Positions 1 through 11,312 of a stretch of 64,000 nt of DNA are shown here, piece after piece. Source of the DNA: Heterocephalus glaber. Taxonomy: Eukaryota; Chordata; Mammalia; Rodentia; Bathyergidae. The notes beneath the pieces are model-generated. The model saw nothing but the letters and a program-made list of their open reading frames with translations. It did not search any database and was not told where the DNA came from. A program made the translations under genes and the position numbers. Within the stretch, counting starts at the first letter, position 1. Each line of letters starts with the position of its first letter. The stretch covers positions 12,507,468 to 12,571,467 of the forward strand of contig NW_004624781.1 of assembly GCF_000247695.1 (NCBI RefSeq), read 5' to 3'.

Positions 1-383
1 TTCTGAGAAATCCCTGGTTTTGTACAAGTTTAGAGAATTAACATATACAGTAAAACAGCTGTATAAAAAATTCAGATGGACTTTCATAATTTAACCACAT
101 GAGGGCAGTAGAAATACAAATTTGTTTTCATTCAGCTTTTATTCATTTCAGGTAATTCACAGACTCTTAGTGCCAAACATAATCTAACTACTTTTTCTAG
201 GTTTTTCTTTTGCTTATTTTTTTAAAAAGAAAATATGATTAAAATTAAGGAAAATCTTAAGCAAAGCATTAAGCATAATTGTTTTAACCATTATGTACTT
301 GGCAACTAAATTCTTTTAAATTGCTTTGAAGAAAATTGTGAGGGGGGGTGACTTTTCATGATATCGAATGTTTTGTTTTGAAG

Positions 384-510
384 GGCTCTCTAAATACATA
401 CAGATTCTGCGATAATGTGTGGACTTTTGTATTGAACGATGTTGAATTCAGAGAGGTGACAGAACTTATTAAAGTGGATAAAGTGAAAATTGTAGCGTGC
501 GATGGTAAAA
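384..510 (+). CDS. GTF2A2: GTF2A2 penultimate coding exon (TFIIA gamma subunit, residues ~60-101)
   Basis: TFIIA gamma is the small subunit of general transcription factor TFIIA, which binds TBP-TATA complexes in the nucleus and stabilises the RNA polymerase II pre-initiation complex. The 127-nt exon follows an AG acceptor (382-383, preceded by a T-rich tract) and ends at a GTAAGT donor (511). It encodes 42 codons plus the first base of the next, beginning [15 protein letters not shown] and ending KIVACDGK. This is the C-terminal beta-barrel part of the 109-residue protein, and every residue matches the human protein as I remember it. The open frame continues 5' of the acceptor by chance; the real exon begins at the acceptor. 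The first ~59 residues are encoded left of the window. The spliced frame joins to the exon at 2933 (A|AT = Asn), which settles the identification. No defect is visible. Confidence 0.96.
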
Positions 511-1267
511 GTAAGTGTTTGCCTAATTACTGTGAAAGCAAAGCCACTTGAGTCTTGTTTTTATGAGTCTTTAGAAAATCATCTATCTGAAAAGCCTGCA
601 GGGGGAAATGGCCAGATGGTCAGTCATCAGAGGTCTGGCTTCTCTTCAGCTCCATTCTGAATTCCAGGGCTCAGTCCTCTTACTGACTTTAGGTGTATAC
701 ATGTTTCAGACAACGCATAGAGTATTTACAGATTGGATTTACATGGAAAAGAAAATAAGCAACTTAACGTTTTCCTTCCCTGTTTAAGATTCTGTGTTCT
801 GGGTACTCATACATTTGGTATTTTAAAGCACATTTAAATTAACCATAAGAGCTTTGCAGTTGTGATGGTAACTATCCATTCCTCTAATCTGTGACATCTG
901 CACAGACCGGGGAACTTGTTCAGGTCCTTAAATATTTCAAAAGTCATACTTCTCTGCTTTCGGTTACATAATTAATTTCCTTTTTCTTGACTATATTTTA
1001 AATATGTGCTTACTTTTACTTTGCAATCTAAACCATGTTTTTGAGGCAGCTATTCCTGATACTAAGTAGAAAAGACTCGCTGTCTAAGAAAGAAAGTCTT
1101 AAGAAGCAAGAGAAAAAGAAATGTAGAAATTAATATCCCTATTTGTTGGATAATGGGTTGGATTTGTTTGTCTTCTATTTTTTTGGATTTCAAAAGAAAT
1201 ATCTAACATCGAAGCATACAGAAGAAAAATATCATCTATAACACCACCAGAAGATTAAACTTACTGC

Positions 1268-1362
1268 TTTTTTTTTTTTTTTTTTTTTGGTACCAGGTAT
1301 CAAACTCGGGTCCTTGCACTTGTGGGGCAGGTGGTGGAACCACTGAGCTAAATCCCCGGCCC
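1268..1362 (-). mobile_element. ID-type tRNA-derived SINE, antisense
   Basis: It reads from a T-tract through GGTACC to AGCCCCGGCC-like sequence, i.e. the reverse of the window's standard SINE. It lies within the GTF2A2 intron. Pol III A and B boxes are recognisable on the - strand. Confidence 0.88.
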
Positions 1363-2340
1363 TCATGAATCTTTTTTACAGTCATGCATGTATCATGTAG
1401 ACAAATTTGTAAATTTTTTTTTTTTGCACAAATTAACTATATTCTTACATCTGATTTCTAATGGCTGCATAAAATTCTACCTTCACCCGTTTTTTAAGAA
1501 ATAGTCTCTTCCAGGTCTCAGAAAGTGTATGAAACTAGCAGCATAACATTGACTTGACAAGTTCAGGAGTCATTAGATATTTAAGATCTTTTTTTGTTGC
1601 TAGAAATAACACAATTATATTTGAGTCTTTTTCTTTCTTTTAATTCCTGTAGAGGTGGTGCAGTTTCCTAAATCACAAGACAGTAACATTTCTGTATCTG
1701 AAGTGATGTGTAATCTTTTCTTGTAGTTTAAGCTGAGATCTTCAAAACCCTTAGGTTTTAAAATTTTTACTGGACTGTAGAATTTAGACATCATTTATAA
1801 TTCCTAAACCTCTGTCAGAATGAGTTGATGTCCACCACAGCTCGTCAGAGTGTTTTTTTCTGTAATGAAAATGTTCAGTGTCTGCATTATCCAGTAATCA
1901 TGCCTGGCTGTTGAGTACATGAAATGTTACTAGGGCTACTGAAAAACTTAATGTTTTAATTTTATTAGCTAGTCTGAATTAATTTCAATGTAAATAGTCA
2001 CATATGGCTACCATTTCTGTCAGCATAAGATGTAGACAGGTAAAATGTCAGTTTCAGTTATTTGAACCATAGCTAAGAAATGAAAGAGTAAAGGTGTCTG
2101 AGTAAACATAATTCCAGAGTCCATATATCATTACGCATTTTACCTACAGGAGCTTCTGTCTGGTGGTTCTTAGTGTGTTACTGTTACTAAAAGATCCAAA
2201 ATTGTTTTTCTAAACTTCAGTGCATGACAAGTAGCAGATCATCCTTAGCTATTTCAGTGGCACCTAAGGAGCTTCCCTCACAGCAAAGTTTAGGAATTGA
2301 ATGTCTACCAAAATATTGAATACTTCAGAAGAGCTTAGAG

Positions 2341-2419
2341 GCCAGGGATGTAGTTCAGTGGCACCGCGCCTGCCTGGCAAGTGCAAGGTCCTGAGTTCAA
2401 TCCCCGGTACCAAAAAAAA
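2341..2419 (+). mobile_element. ID-type SINE, sense, intronic
   Basis: Body of ~70 bp with A box (GTAGTTCAGTGG) and B box (GAGTTCAATCC), ending GGTACC plus an A-tail. A perfect 10-bp TSD (agagcttaga) lies at 2330-2339 and 2419-2428. Confidence 0.9.
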
Positions 2420-2932
2420 GAGCTTAGATTCTATTCCATTTTCCCTGTATCAGAAAAGGATGCAGTGTTGAAATGTTTTTCCCAAAGTTAAAATAGTTTG
2501 GCATTTATAGGTACAGCTAAGTTTAAATAATGAAGAAAATTCCTCAACGATAACAGATAAATGAGGTGCTGCTGTAAAGTAAGTCCATTTTATTCTGAAA
2601 TATGGTAAGGTTGAATTCCTAATACAGAAGCAGAGAAAAATGATAATAGCTAGAATTTGTTTTATCAGGAAGACAAGAGAGGACCTGAAAAAATATGGAT
2701 ATAAAATGTTCATGTGAGTCAGATGTAGTAGTGTGGGTTTTCCCTAACTTAAACACTGAGAGCCAAGTGCTGTCTTTATCTCAGCCTTAAAAGGAACATC
2801 GTTGATGTCAGGGCATCACTGTTGTCAGCTTCCCACCTCAACCTTGTCTCCACCGTTATTTCTTTTTTATATTCTTATTTACATTTAAAGTAAGTTACTC
2901 CTTGCATTTACTCTTTCTCTCCTGTTTCCTAG

Positions 2933-2958
2933 ATACTGGCTCCAATACTACAGAATGA
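2933..2958 (+). CDS. GTF2A2: GTF2A2 terminal coding exon
   Basis: After the AG at 2931-2932 the sequence completes the split Asn codon and reads TGSNTTE followed by TGA (2956-2958). This is exactly the C-terminal tail expected for TFIIA gamma. Only 26 coding bases lie here, so the exon is recognisable only by joining it to the exon at 384-510. The rest of the exon is 3' UTR. Confidence 0.95.
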
Positions 2959-3240
2959 ATAGAAAAAAAAATGGCTTTTTGATGCCATCTCCTGTTATTC
3001 ATCGCTTTTTGAAGAGAAGCATAGAAGAGACTTTTTTTTAATTTATTCTAGCATTGCAGAAATGACTACACTGTGTTATACTATCAGAGAATTCTGGCAG
3101 AAAAATGCTTATAACTCTATCCTCTTATATTACCTTTATTACAAAGCATGAAGAAACATAATTTTTTTCTTAATGACAAATCAAAGTTGTCACCCTCCTG
3201 AGAACACTCTTTAATAAACTTATTTTAAACCTCAGTGTGA
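2959..3240 (+). other. GTF2A2: GTF2A2 3' untranslated region
   Basis: AT-rich sequence after the stop codon, ending just past the AATAAA at 3213-3218. The end point is estimated from the usual 10-30 nt between signal and cleavage site. Confidence 0.7.
3213..3218 (+). terminator. GTF2A2: GTF2A2 polyadenylation signal
   Basis: A canonical AATAAA lies 255 nt past the stop codon, with a TG-containing stretch (CAGTGTGAG) shortly after it. It is the first such hexamer downstream of the stop. Confidence 0.75.
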
Positions 3241-3362
3241 GTAATAACTGATGGAGCTGTTAAGCAGATGATATAAAATGTTAAATAAGCATTTCAAAAG
3301 AGAACCATATTCCTTGCAAAGGAACTTAGAAAACACGTTCATTTGAACAAAGTTATGTTAAA

Positions 3363-3530
3363 ATGGGTATGGTGGTCCACACCTGTGACCCCAGCACTCT
3401 GGGAGGCTGAGACAGGAGGATTACAAGTTCGAGCTTAACCTGGACTATGTAGCAATTCAGCAAGATCCTGTCTCTAAAAGGGCTGGAGAAGCAGCTCAGG
3501 ACAAAGGGCCTGAGTTTCTCAGTACTACAA
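3363..3530 (+). mobile_element. Composite SINE: B1-like monomer fused to ID-like tail
   Basis: The left half is 7SL-derived (GGTGGTCCACACCTGTGACCC, GAGGCTGAGACAGGAGGAT). The right half after ~3478 (GGGCTGGAGAAGCAGCTCAG ... CTGAGTTTCTCAGTAC) is ID-like. The layout matches B1-dID type dimeric SINEs known from several rodent families. Confidence 0.75.
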
Positions 3531-5098
3531 AATAGAAAGTCATGTCAGTTTCATCAGTTGTAAGTTTTGTCTGATGAAAAATACTAAGTTACCAAAGGCC
3601 ACTTGTAAGAAATTTTCTTAATTAGTGTCAGTCAAAATTCAGGCCTTATTGTGGAGGTTCAAAATATTGGTTAGGAGACAAGTATGTTGGTAGTAAAATT
3701 ACTGTAGGCCTAAAAATTATAACCTGTTTCTTGAGTAAGTCATGCTTTAGACTTTCCTTTTAACTATAACCAAAATCTTACTGAAAGGGTAGGGCTAGAT
3801 TTATAAGCTTGTTTGGAAACGTGAAATTCTGTACATGATTGCAGTTGATTGTGCTTGCCAGAGAGAAGCAGCATATTAACCTGCGGTGACGGGGTTGGCC
3901 TGCTAATTGGAATGGTGATTGATGCCATTCTCTGGGTGCCCCGGCAGCTGTAACCCCAAGCATGTCAGGTTGGGCCTTGGCTCCCGTATTAGTTAACTTT
4001 GCTGTCCTTGCAGCCGTGTGCACGCACACACATCTGTGTCACCTGCTCCTGTGATCTCTTCCTGTCCTTCACTACCAGCTGTCACACTCTACTGCAGTTA
4101 AGCTCAAAAAAGAAATAGAACTAAGATTTTTGTTTGGTTATTCTGTTTCCTCTGCTTTTCACACCTTTCCTGTCAGAATCAAAATCCTACCCATCTTTCA
4201 TAGCTAAACCCAGTTGTAGCTCAGTGGAACCCATTTTGACCTCTTCCCCTTTGGCCTCTCAGAGTCATTTAAATACGTGAAGAAACACAATAAAGAGCAA
4301 AAAGAATATAAATCTTTTGGAGAATAATAAATATTTCTCCCAAAGGAAGACAAGAGATCACTCCGGTATGTATTGAGTTTTTATTTTATATTGCAGCCAG
4401 CTTTTGAATAGCATTAGCCAAGTAAAACTCATTCATAAATCTTAATATATTAAGTTTTTGTTATATGCTAGGCCCGTGGACTAAATATAACAGTAGAACT
4501 GTAAGGTTCAGCTCAACCCAGACTTTCCCTTTAAATACAGTTGTGTTCTATGAAGCAAGCTGTACTCAAAAGCTTGTGGCATTAGAGGCCATCTCTGCAA
4601 CAGGGCAGGTTTTTATTTCAGGCTGATTGAACTTGGGTCAGTTGTGCTCAGGTACTAGACTACTCTTAAACAGGTCACTGCTGTGAGATGCCTAGGTATG
4701 TAAATACTACATTTCCTCAGTCAAAATTGGTTCTCGTATTTAGTATTAGCCATCATATACATCTCTGCTTGGGGGCAGGAATGCAGAAGTCAAAGCCTGA
4801 CAAGTCCTCTATCAGTTGTAATTATTTGCATATGCAGCACATCCTATCACTAACACTTGTATTGTGTGTCTTCTAATCTTCTTATAGTATTATTCACACT
4901 TTATTGGAATTACAAAAAAGTGTCACAGCAAGAGCTTATACCATTTCATGCTCTCCAAGCCATGGGCACCAGGATTTAAGGGTAGTTGCGTGTTAATGTG
5001 CAAGAGGAGAATAACCTTCTGTGAGAACCAAGGCTGGGCTTTTGTGATAATGGATAGTCCTCTAGATATACAGCTCCATGCTCTTCCCCCCTCCAACC
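3531..5098. other. Intergenic spacer downstream of GTF2A2, mostly unclassified
   Basis: No coding exon is seen. At ~4140-4260 the text resembles the L2 LINE 3' region (CAAAATCCTACCCATCTTTCA...), at low confidence. Short open frames here (for example 3778-4029 on the - strand) have no recognisable protein content. Confidence 0.5.
4140..4260 (+). mobile_element. L2-like LINE fragment
   Basis: It contains the L2 3' motif order (AAATCCTACCCATC ... TTCATAGC ... CAGTTGTAGCTCAG). It is short and diverged. Confidence 0.45.
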
Positions 5099-5174
5099 CC
5101 CGGTACCAGAATTCAAACCTGGGTCCTTGCTTTCGAGGCAGGTGGCGGAGCCACTGAGCTAAATTCCCGGCCCT
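5099..5174 (-). mobile_element. ID-type SINE, antisense
   Basis: GGTACC end at 5101, body in reverse, ending AAATTCCCGGCCC. It abuts the T-tract of an antisense B1. Confidence 0.87.
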
Positions 5175-5290
5175 CTTTTTTTTTTTTTTTTTAAACAGGG
5201 TCTCACTGTGTAGTTCAGGTTGGCCTTGAACTGCAGCGATCATCCTGTAACAGTCTCCCACGTGCTGGGGTCACAGGTGTGAGCCACACA
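5175..5290 (-). mobile_element. B1-like SINE, antisense, partial
   Basis: A T-tract is followed by ACAGGGTCTCACTGTGTAG ... GTGCTGGGGTCACAGGTGTGAGCC, the reverse complement of a 7SL/B1 unit. Confidence 0.85.
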
Positions 5291-5602
5291 AAAGTAGACA
5301 AAGAATAGCTTCTTTCCTGGGTTTAATGTCAGATGATTGGTTAGCTTGTTTATTATGATGTACTTCCAGCTGGTTTTGGGAGTGTATGTATGAAATGATG
5401 TATATACATATATATGTTGGGATTTTATGATAAGCAGATGTATATGAAACAACTAGGGAAGGAATCCAGCATAGTTGTGAAATTTGGATGCAGTGAAAGC
5501 AGAGTCCATGGTAAAGGGAAGTGAAAACTATTTGATTTTTATAGAATGAGAGCAGATTACAGGAGGTCTTGACAGCTGGGCAGGAGAATTCTTAGGAGGT
5601 CT

Positions 5603-5640
5603 TTGTGTGTGTGTGTGTGTGTGTGTGAGAGTGTGTGTGA
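5603..5640. repeat. (GT)n microsatellite
   Basis: About 18 GT units with GA interruptions, sitting where the poly(T) tail of the adjacent antisense SINE would be expected. Confidence 0.9.
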
Positions 5641-5711
5641 GATACCGGGGATCAAACTCGACCTTGCGCTTGCCAGGCAGGCACAGTGCCACTGAGCTAT
5701 ATCCCCAGCCC
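5641..5711 (-). mobile_element. ID-type SINE, antisense, with GT-rich tail
   Basis: The body runs from GATACCGGGGATCAAACTCG to TATATCCCCAGCCC. The tail side is the (GT)n tract instead of poly(T). Confidence 0.85.
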
Positions 5712-5868
5712 TTTTAGGAGGTCTTTAAAAATATTCAAGGATGACAGACATGAAACAAAGCTGAAATATGCAAGAAGGATAAAAGTATTCAGGCAGGAGT
5801 TACAATTTGCCTGGCTTAGGAGGGTAATTATGGGAATGAGAACTCTAAATCAAGAAAATTTCCTTGAT

Positions 5869-5950
5869 GGCTGGGGATTTAGCTCAGTGGCAGTGCACCT
5901 GCCTTGAATGCAAGGTCCTGAGTTCGATCCCCAGTACCAGAAAAAAAAAA
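5869..5950 (+). mobile_element. ID-type SINE, sense
   Basis: GGCTGGGGATTTAGCTCAGT at the 5' end, GAGTTCGATCCCCAGTACC, then an A-tail. It is flanked by the direct repeat aaaatttcctt. Confidence 0.92.
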
Positions 5951-6122
5951 TTTCCTTTAAAAATCGACAACAGATTGGTAAGGAACATAAGAGTATTTGC
6001 CAGGACCTACTGGCCAGGATGCCAACTCATGGTCACAAGATAGAGGGTCTTAGATGAGGAACTTTCAAGGCTGGATAGAATGCAAACATGGATAAGTTCA
6101 TGAATAAGAAAATTAAGAGCCA

Positions 6123-6210
6123 GGGCCGGGGATTTAGCTCAGTGGTTTCACTGCCTGCTGCACAAGCACAAGGATGCGAGTTCGATCTCCAGTACCAAAA
6201 AAAAAAAAAA
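6123..6210 (+). mobile_element. ID-type SINE, sense, recent insertion
   Basis: Full body with A box and B box and a 14-A tail. A perfect 17-bp TSD (aagaaaattaagagcca) lies at 6106-6122 and 6213-6229, which indicates a young insertion. Confidence 0.95.
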
Positions 6211-6455
6211 GAAAGAAAATTAAGAGCCAAATAAGGGTCTGCTTTTCTCAGACCAAAAATTCAGTCAGGAGGAAAGCAAAGTATAAATCTCAAAAGCCTA
6301 GAATACATGAAAATACAAGCTGTCTTCTATACTATGGCTAATTATTTATGCATCTCTTAAGTTCCTGCCACTACATACCTAGGAGCATTCTATGGAACTG
6401 AGTGAGAACACAAGAGATTAATGTCAGTATTATTAATTTAACCAGTAAAAATTTC

Positions 6456-6540
6456 TTTTTTTTTTTCTTGGTACCGAGGATCAAGCTCAGGATCTTCCGC
6501 TTGCCAGTCAGACGCAGAGCCACTGAGCTAAATCCCGGGC
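6456..6540 (-). mobile_element. ID-type SINE, antisense
   Basis: T-tract, GGTACC, then the reverse body ending AAATCCCGGGC. It is followed directly by an AT dinucleotide run and an antisense L1 end. Confidence 0.9.
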
Positions 6541-6543
6541 ACT

Positions 6544-6567
6544 CATATATATATATATATATATATT
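6544..6567. repeat. (AT)n microsatellite
   Basis: Eleven to twelve AT units between an antisense SINE and an antisense L1 3' end. Confidence 0.9.
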
Positions 6568-6656
6568 ATTGGTACATTGTAGGTATACAACACAATTACA
6601 TTTCTCATTGGGAATTGTACCTTTACATAATGCATCTTGGTTCTTATTTTTACTAT
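6568..6656 (-). mobile_element. L1 3' end, antisense, short
   Basis: ATTGGTACATTGTAGGTATA ... TGTACCTTTACATAATGCAT ... TTGGTTCTTATT matches the reverse complement of the L1 3' UTR copies at 24780-24840 and 29540-29620. Confidence 0.75.
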
Positions 6657-6952
6657 CATATATTTTAAATCTCTAGTTCTGTTTGGCTGACTGAAAACTA
6701 TAAACTGATACCAAAGAAGCTTTAATTCCAAACAGGATAGCCCCTGTTCATTTGCCTATTTTGAAATTTACATACAGTAGACAAATCTCATATAAAAATA
6801 TGTGTACTCTCTCCCAAAAGACATGAAGTCCCAACCATCACTGTGAAAATTTTCAGATGATGTTCACTCCTGTTTTCAATAAGTCTTACCCTTATCCCTG
6901 GTATGTTCTGTAACAGTCACCACCAAAGCTTTCAGATACAGTAACAGAAGGG

Positions 6953-7070
6953 CAGGGTTCAGTGGTACATGCCTGTAACTCCAGCTGCTCTGAAAGCTGA
7001 AGCGGGAAGATCACAGCTTTGAGGCTAGTGTGAGCAAGATGGTGAGAACTTGGCTTAAGACAAAAAATAG
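6953..7070 (+). mobile_element. B1-like SINE, diverged
   Basis: GGTACATGCCTGTAACTCCA, AAGCTGAAGCGGGAAGATCA and GTGAGCAAGATGGTGAG follow the 7SL/B1 order. Confidence 0.6.
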
Positions 7071-7775
7071 TGGAAAAGGGAAATGATTAACATGCAAAAA
7101 ATACGTATGTAAGGAAAAAAACATTGGCACAATCTTCATTTTTATAAATCAGCTTTCTTTTACCCCTTAGCATTTTTCCCTTGCTTTTGGTCAGCACCTT
7201 TTGTTGACTGTGGTTCCTTACCTGCTGGGGGACCCTAAATACTTCCTGAAGGGTCTGCGACCTCATATAGTTTTTCTGCTGTTAGTGGGTTTCTGTGTGT
7301 CACATTCTATTCTACTACTGAGGCTGCAGGCACTAAGAAGCACTCCAGAGTTTCCCCCAGCCCTGTTGATGACCACCTGTCATTTTCCATTGGTTCAGCA
7401 GCACAAGAGCCATAAATGCCCAAATGGGAGTTTCCAGTTCAATGGGACCATTGTTGGGACCTAAAATCTCGACCTAACATCTATAAACTACTAGAGAACA
7501 ATGCCGCAAGCACAAGAAATCTGTGATTGGGTAGTAATATTGAGACAAGTCATTCTCTCCTTTGATTCCTGGACCATTTGATTCAGTGACCAACCCATGA
7601 ACAGAGCACCTCTTATGCCCAAATTTTGACGTATAAATAACCACTCTAAAAAATAAAGCTCTTTAGGAAGAATGATTAAGGTAAGGATGAGAGCTATAAG
7701 CCTGGACAGTTTCTTGTATCAGAATGTACACAGTTATCACAGCTTACTGGGGTCAAGAGGACACCAGTGCCAACT
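7071..7775. other. Unclassified intergenic sequence
   Basis: No gene or repeat family is recognised. An 87-codon frame at 7201-7464 has no domain-like content and is judged to be chance. Confidence 0.5.
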
Positions 7776-7865
7776 TTTTTTTTTTTTTTTTTGGTACCGG
7801 GGTTCGAACTCAGGTCCTTGCACGTGCGAGGCAGGCGACGGAACCACTGGGCTAAATCCCCGGAC
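7776..7865 (-). mobile_element. ID-type SINE, antisense, recent insertion
   Basis: T-tract then GGTACCGGGGTTCGAACTCAG and the full reverse body. A perfect 14-bp TSD (caccagtgccaact) lies at 7762-7775 and 7866-7879. Confidence 0.95.
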
Positions 7866-8028
7866 CACCAGTGCCAACTTTTAAAAGGCTCTCAAGAGGA
7901 TCTCAGCCGTAGTGGACTGACAATCTGATCAAGCTTCTGGATCTAAGTATTTCTTTACAAGAAATAGTGGGGATGGAGGAAAGTGTTGAATGCTACTGCT
8001 AGGATGCTGTCAGCAGAATTAAAATAGG

Positions 8029-8072
8029 CCAGCCTGAATTACATGGTGAGACCCTACCTCAAAAACAAAACA
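8029..8072 (+). mobile_element. B1 3'-half fragment
   Basis: GGCCAGCCTGAATTACATGG ... CCCTACCTCAAAAACAAAAC is the right end of a B1 unit. The left part is missing. Confidence 0.6.
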
Positions 8073-8235
8073 ATAAAATATGGGAGACTATCGAGATAAA
8101 AGATTTAATTCAGCAAATAGTCAAAAACAAAACAAAAAAAGGAGGAATCAGATTTATCAATCCCATGGGTCCTGATTCAAATAACCCAACTGCAAAACAA
8201 TTATGATGCAATGGAGGAAATTAAAACTGATGTAG

Positions 8236-8326
8236 GGCCGGGGATTTAGCTCAGTGGTTTCACCGCCAGCTGCGCAAGCACAAGGACCCGAGTTCAATCC
8301 CCAGTACCAAAAAAACCAAAACAAAA
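8236..8326 (+). mobile_element. ID-type SINE, sense, recent insertion
   Basis: Complete body of the TTTCACCGCC...GACCCGAG subtype plus an A-rich tail. A perfect 14-bp TSD (taaaactgatgtag) lies at 8222-8235 and 8327-8340. Confidence 0.95.
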
Positions 8327-8589
8327 TAAAACTGATGTAGTGTTTGATAGAATCAAGGAGTCATTTTAAGCATGGTAATTTGTGCTTAGAAATGTTATTA
8401 ATTTCCTATCTTAATTGAAATATTGAGAAATGAAATAGTATGATACTTAAGATTTATTTCAAAATTGTTCACTTGAGGCTGGGAGTTTAGTGAGGAGTAC
8501 AGGTAAAACAGTGGTCAGTGGTAGTTGGGAGTTTCATTGTTTCATTCTCTACTTTCATATTCTTGAAGATGTCCATATTAAAGGTGTTT

Positions 8590-9090
8590 TTTAAATATCT
8601 TCTATAGTTCTCATTGCTCACAGATGAATCCCAAGCTCCTTGTAGAAGCAGAACATAGTTTCATGCAACCTGACCATCTTCCAGGCCCGTTGCCATCATC
8701 GCCACCTGCCTGTGCCCAGCTGCCTCACCTTTAGTGACAGGGAGCCAGCTTCAGTTCCCTGAACACATCATGCATCTTCTCACATTCAACAATCCCATTT
8801 GCCCACCTGGGAAACTCTTCAGGACTTTTATTATTTGGTGAATTCCTTCATGGCCCAGTTCAGCTGTCATTTTCTGCAGGCCTCTTAATAGACTCCATGA
8901 AATGGAACAAATGGCTCACATCAGAGCAATCCCAACATATCATGGACATGACCCTCTGCTGGGCTTCTCTATCATTTACACCATCATCCCCTCCCCTCCT
9001 ACCTTGCCCAGGCTAGATGGCTTGGGCCATACTCCTGATCAGTCTGTTCCACATATTGGCAGCTCCCTTGCCCTTCTGTCATGTTTCCTG
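8590..9090 (+). mobile_element. Possible L2-like LINE remnant
   Basis: The stretch CTTCATGGCCCAGTTCAGC ... TTCTGCAGGCCTC resembles the L2 3' region. The rest is diverged, so boundaries are rough. Confidence 0.35.
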
Positions 9091-9339
9091 GGACAAACCC
9101 CAGCCCTGGGTAAACCCTATTCTGCCTATTCTTTGCCTGCACCATGCAGCTGAATGTGCAAACACTTTCTCTCATGTCATTGGGTCATTCAGGCTGCCTG
9201 ATGTCCTATTTTATTTCCCTGGCCTAGGTTCTTTTTAAATTTTCAACCTGAAGCAATTATTTATACCTTCTTTTTCCAAACCTCCAATATCTCCTCTCCT
9301 ATCATCAGTCTCATAAAATCATCTTGCTCTCTTTCACTG

Positions 9340-10135
9340 AAAAAATAAACATATTCAAAGGAGAAGTTCCAAATGGCTAATAAGCATATGAAAACCCACT
9401 TGACATCGTTAGTCATCTGAGTGATGTAAATTAAAGCCTCAATCTGATACCACCATCAGCCACTATTATGGTTAAAATGACAAAAGCAGATAGTATTAGC
9501 AAGGAGATGAAGCAAATGTAACTCCCACATATTGCTAGTGGGAGTGTAAATTGGTAGATCATTTTGTAAAACTACATGACAGTATTCACTAAAGATGAAC
9601 ATATGTACACGTTATAACCCAGCAATTTCACTCCTACATACACACCCAACTGAAATCTATACATATGTTCACTAAAATACATGTTCAAGAAGGTTCCTAG
9701 GAACACAATTTATAACAGATAAAAGCCAGATACAACACAAACATTCAGCAACAATAAGAGTAGGTAAACTGCAATGTATTCATTCACATAATGGAATATT
9801 ATACAGCAATGAGAATCTTTGAAGTACTGTTACACACAGCATAAGTGAATGTCAAAAACAGAATTTTGTGTTTATGGAGACATAAAAGACAGCATAGTAT
9901 TTATACCAAAGTAAAAAAAAAAAAATGTTAGAAGTTAAGACAGTTACCTTTGCAGCAGCTTGGGAAGTAACTAGAAAGGGTCACATGCAGCACGCTGGAC
10001 TGCTGGTAATGTTTCCTGATCTGGGTTCTAGTTGCATAGATGTGCTCACTGTAAAACTTCTTGATATATATTTGGGATGTTTGTACTTTTCATATCCATA
10101 CTATTCTTCAGATAAGATGTCCATTAAAAAGAAAG
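9340..10135 (+). mobile_element. Old L1 (L1M-type) 3' portion
   Basis: The order CATATGAAAACC, AAATTAAAGCCTCAATCTGA, CTCCCACATATTGCTAGTGG, TTATAACCCAGCAATTTCA, CATAATGGAATATTATACAGCAATG follows the end of L1 ORF2 and its 3' UTR. No frame remains open. Confidence 0.75.
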
Positions 10136-10767
10136 AAAACCACAAATTCCACCACTGCCCCTTCCCATCCGTCTACAGCTGAGCTCATCCATGCTGCTCT
10201 GACAAACTGTCCCTGCTTCCAGTGAAGACGGCTTTCTTATGTACAACACAATCAGCCCTCTTCTTTACAGGGATGTGGCTCTCATATTCTCATGTCTTCC
10301 TCTGAGAAGCTATTTCCCGTTAATCAACAAATACTACTTTTATAATTTTTCAGACGACTTTCTCTTGACCTTTAGTTACTATTTATTTCTCCTCTTAGCT
10401 TAAAGGAAAACCTAATGGTTTATCAGTGCTCACTGCACTGTTTTGTTCTGACATTCTGTCTGAATCACCTCCACCCTCCTCAGAAACTGACCTTGTCAAG
10501 GCCCCACTACACTGCTCAATCTAGTGGCCACTTTCTCATCCTCGTCTTCCCTGATTCTCAGCAGGTTTTAGGGCCATCCACACCCCCTTCCTAGAACCAC
10601 CCTCCTCCTGGCATCCAGTGCACTACATCTCCAGCTGTCCTCCTACCACACCACTGCTCCTTTGCAAACGGTCAGTTCCTCATCTCCCTGACCTCCACGC
10701 TTTAGCTGACACCAGAACTCTTCAGGGCCCCTTTGCTGTGTACACTCGTTTGAGGCTCTGCTGTGGC
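10136..10767. other. Unclassified intergenic sequence
   Basis: Pyrimidine-rich, with no recognisable exon or repeat family. Confidence 0.45.
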
Positions 10768-11115
10768 TAGGATATGGCTTGAATGTGTCCCCCAAAAGTG
10801 TGTTGAAGTGTGGTCCCATGTGGTGATGTGAGAGGAAATTTGCCAAGCAGTGCCTTGTGGGAAGTCAGGAAACAGCCCTCACAATGAGGACTGAATGTTT
10901 CTTGTGGGCCTCTGCTGCTCTCATGAGAAGGTTGTAAGACTGACCTCTCCTGTCTCGCTGGCTTCTGTTCTCTCCATGAGATTGCTTCTTCTCATGCCCA
11001 TTCCTGCTATGATGCCATCCCTGATGCAGCGATGTACCCAAAGGGGCCCTCAGATCAGATGTTAATTTAAGAAGAGGAAATCAGCAGGACCACCCTGTCT
11101 TGGACTTTTAGCCAC
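10768..11115 (+). mobile_element. Possible MaLR/ERVL-type LTR remnant
   Basis: It starts ATATGGCTTGAATGTGTCCC followed by CAAAAGTGTGTTGAAG, typical of MaLR LTR 5' ends. Later pieces (ATGAGATTGCTTCTTC, GGCCCTCAGATCAGATG, CTTGGACTTTTAGCC) fit a diverged LTR. Confidence 0.45.
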
Positions 11116-11312
11116 CAAAACACATCCATCTCTTTAGCATCTCTACCTAGATGTCTAATGGACAGGTCCAGTTTTCAAAATCAAACTCCCAATCTTTCCC
11201 TAAAAACCTATTCTTTTAGAAGATTCCCATTTTGTTAATGACAATTCCATCATTTTATAGGACAAACCCCTTGGAGTTATTCTTGACTCTTCCTGGCCTA
11301 TTTTTATTTTTA

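Larger units (their letters stand above)
511..2932 (+). other. GTF2A2: GTF2A2 last intron
   Basis: The intron is bounded by GTAAGT at 511 and a pyrimidine-rich acceptor ending in AG at 2931-2932. It splits an asparagine codon after its first base. It carries two ID-type SINEs (1268-1362 antisense, 2341-2419 sense). Nothing else coding is seen in it. Confidence 0.93.
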
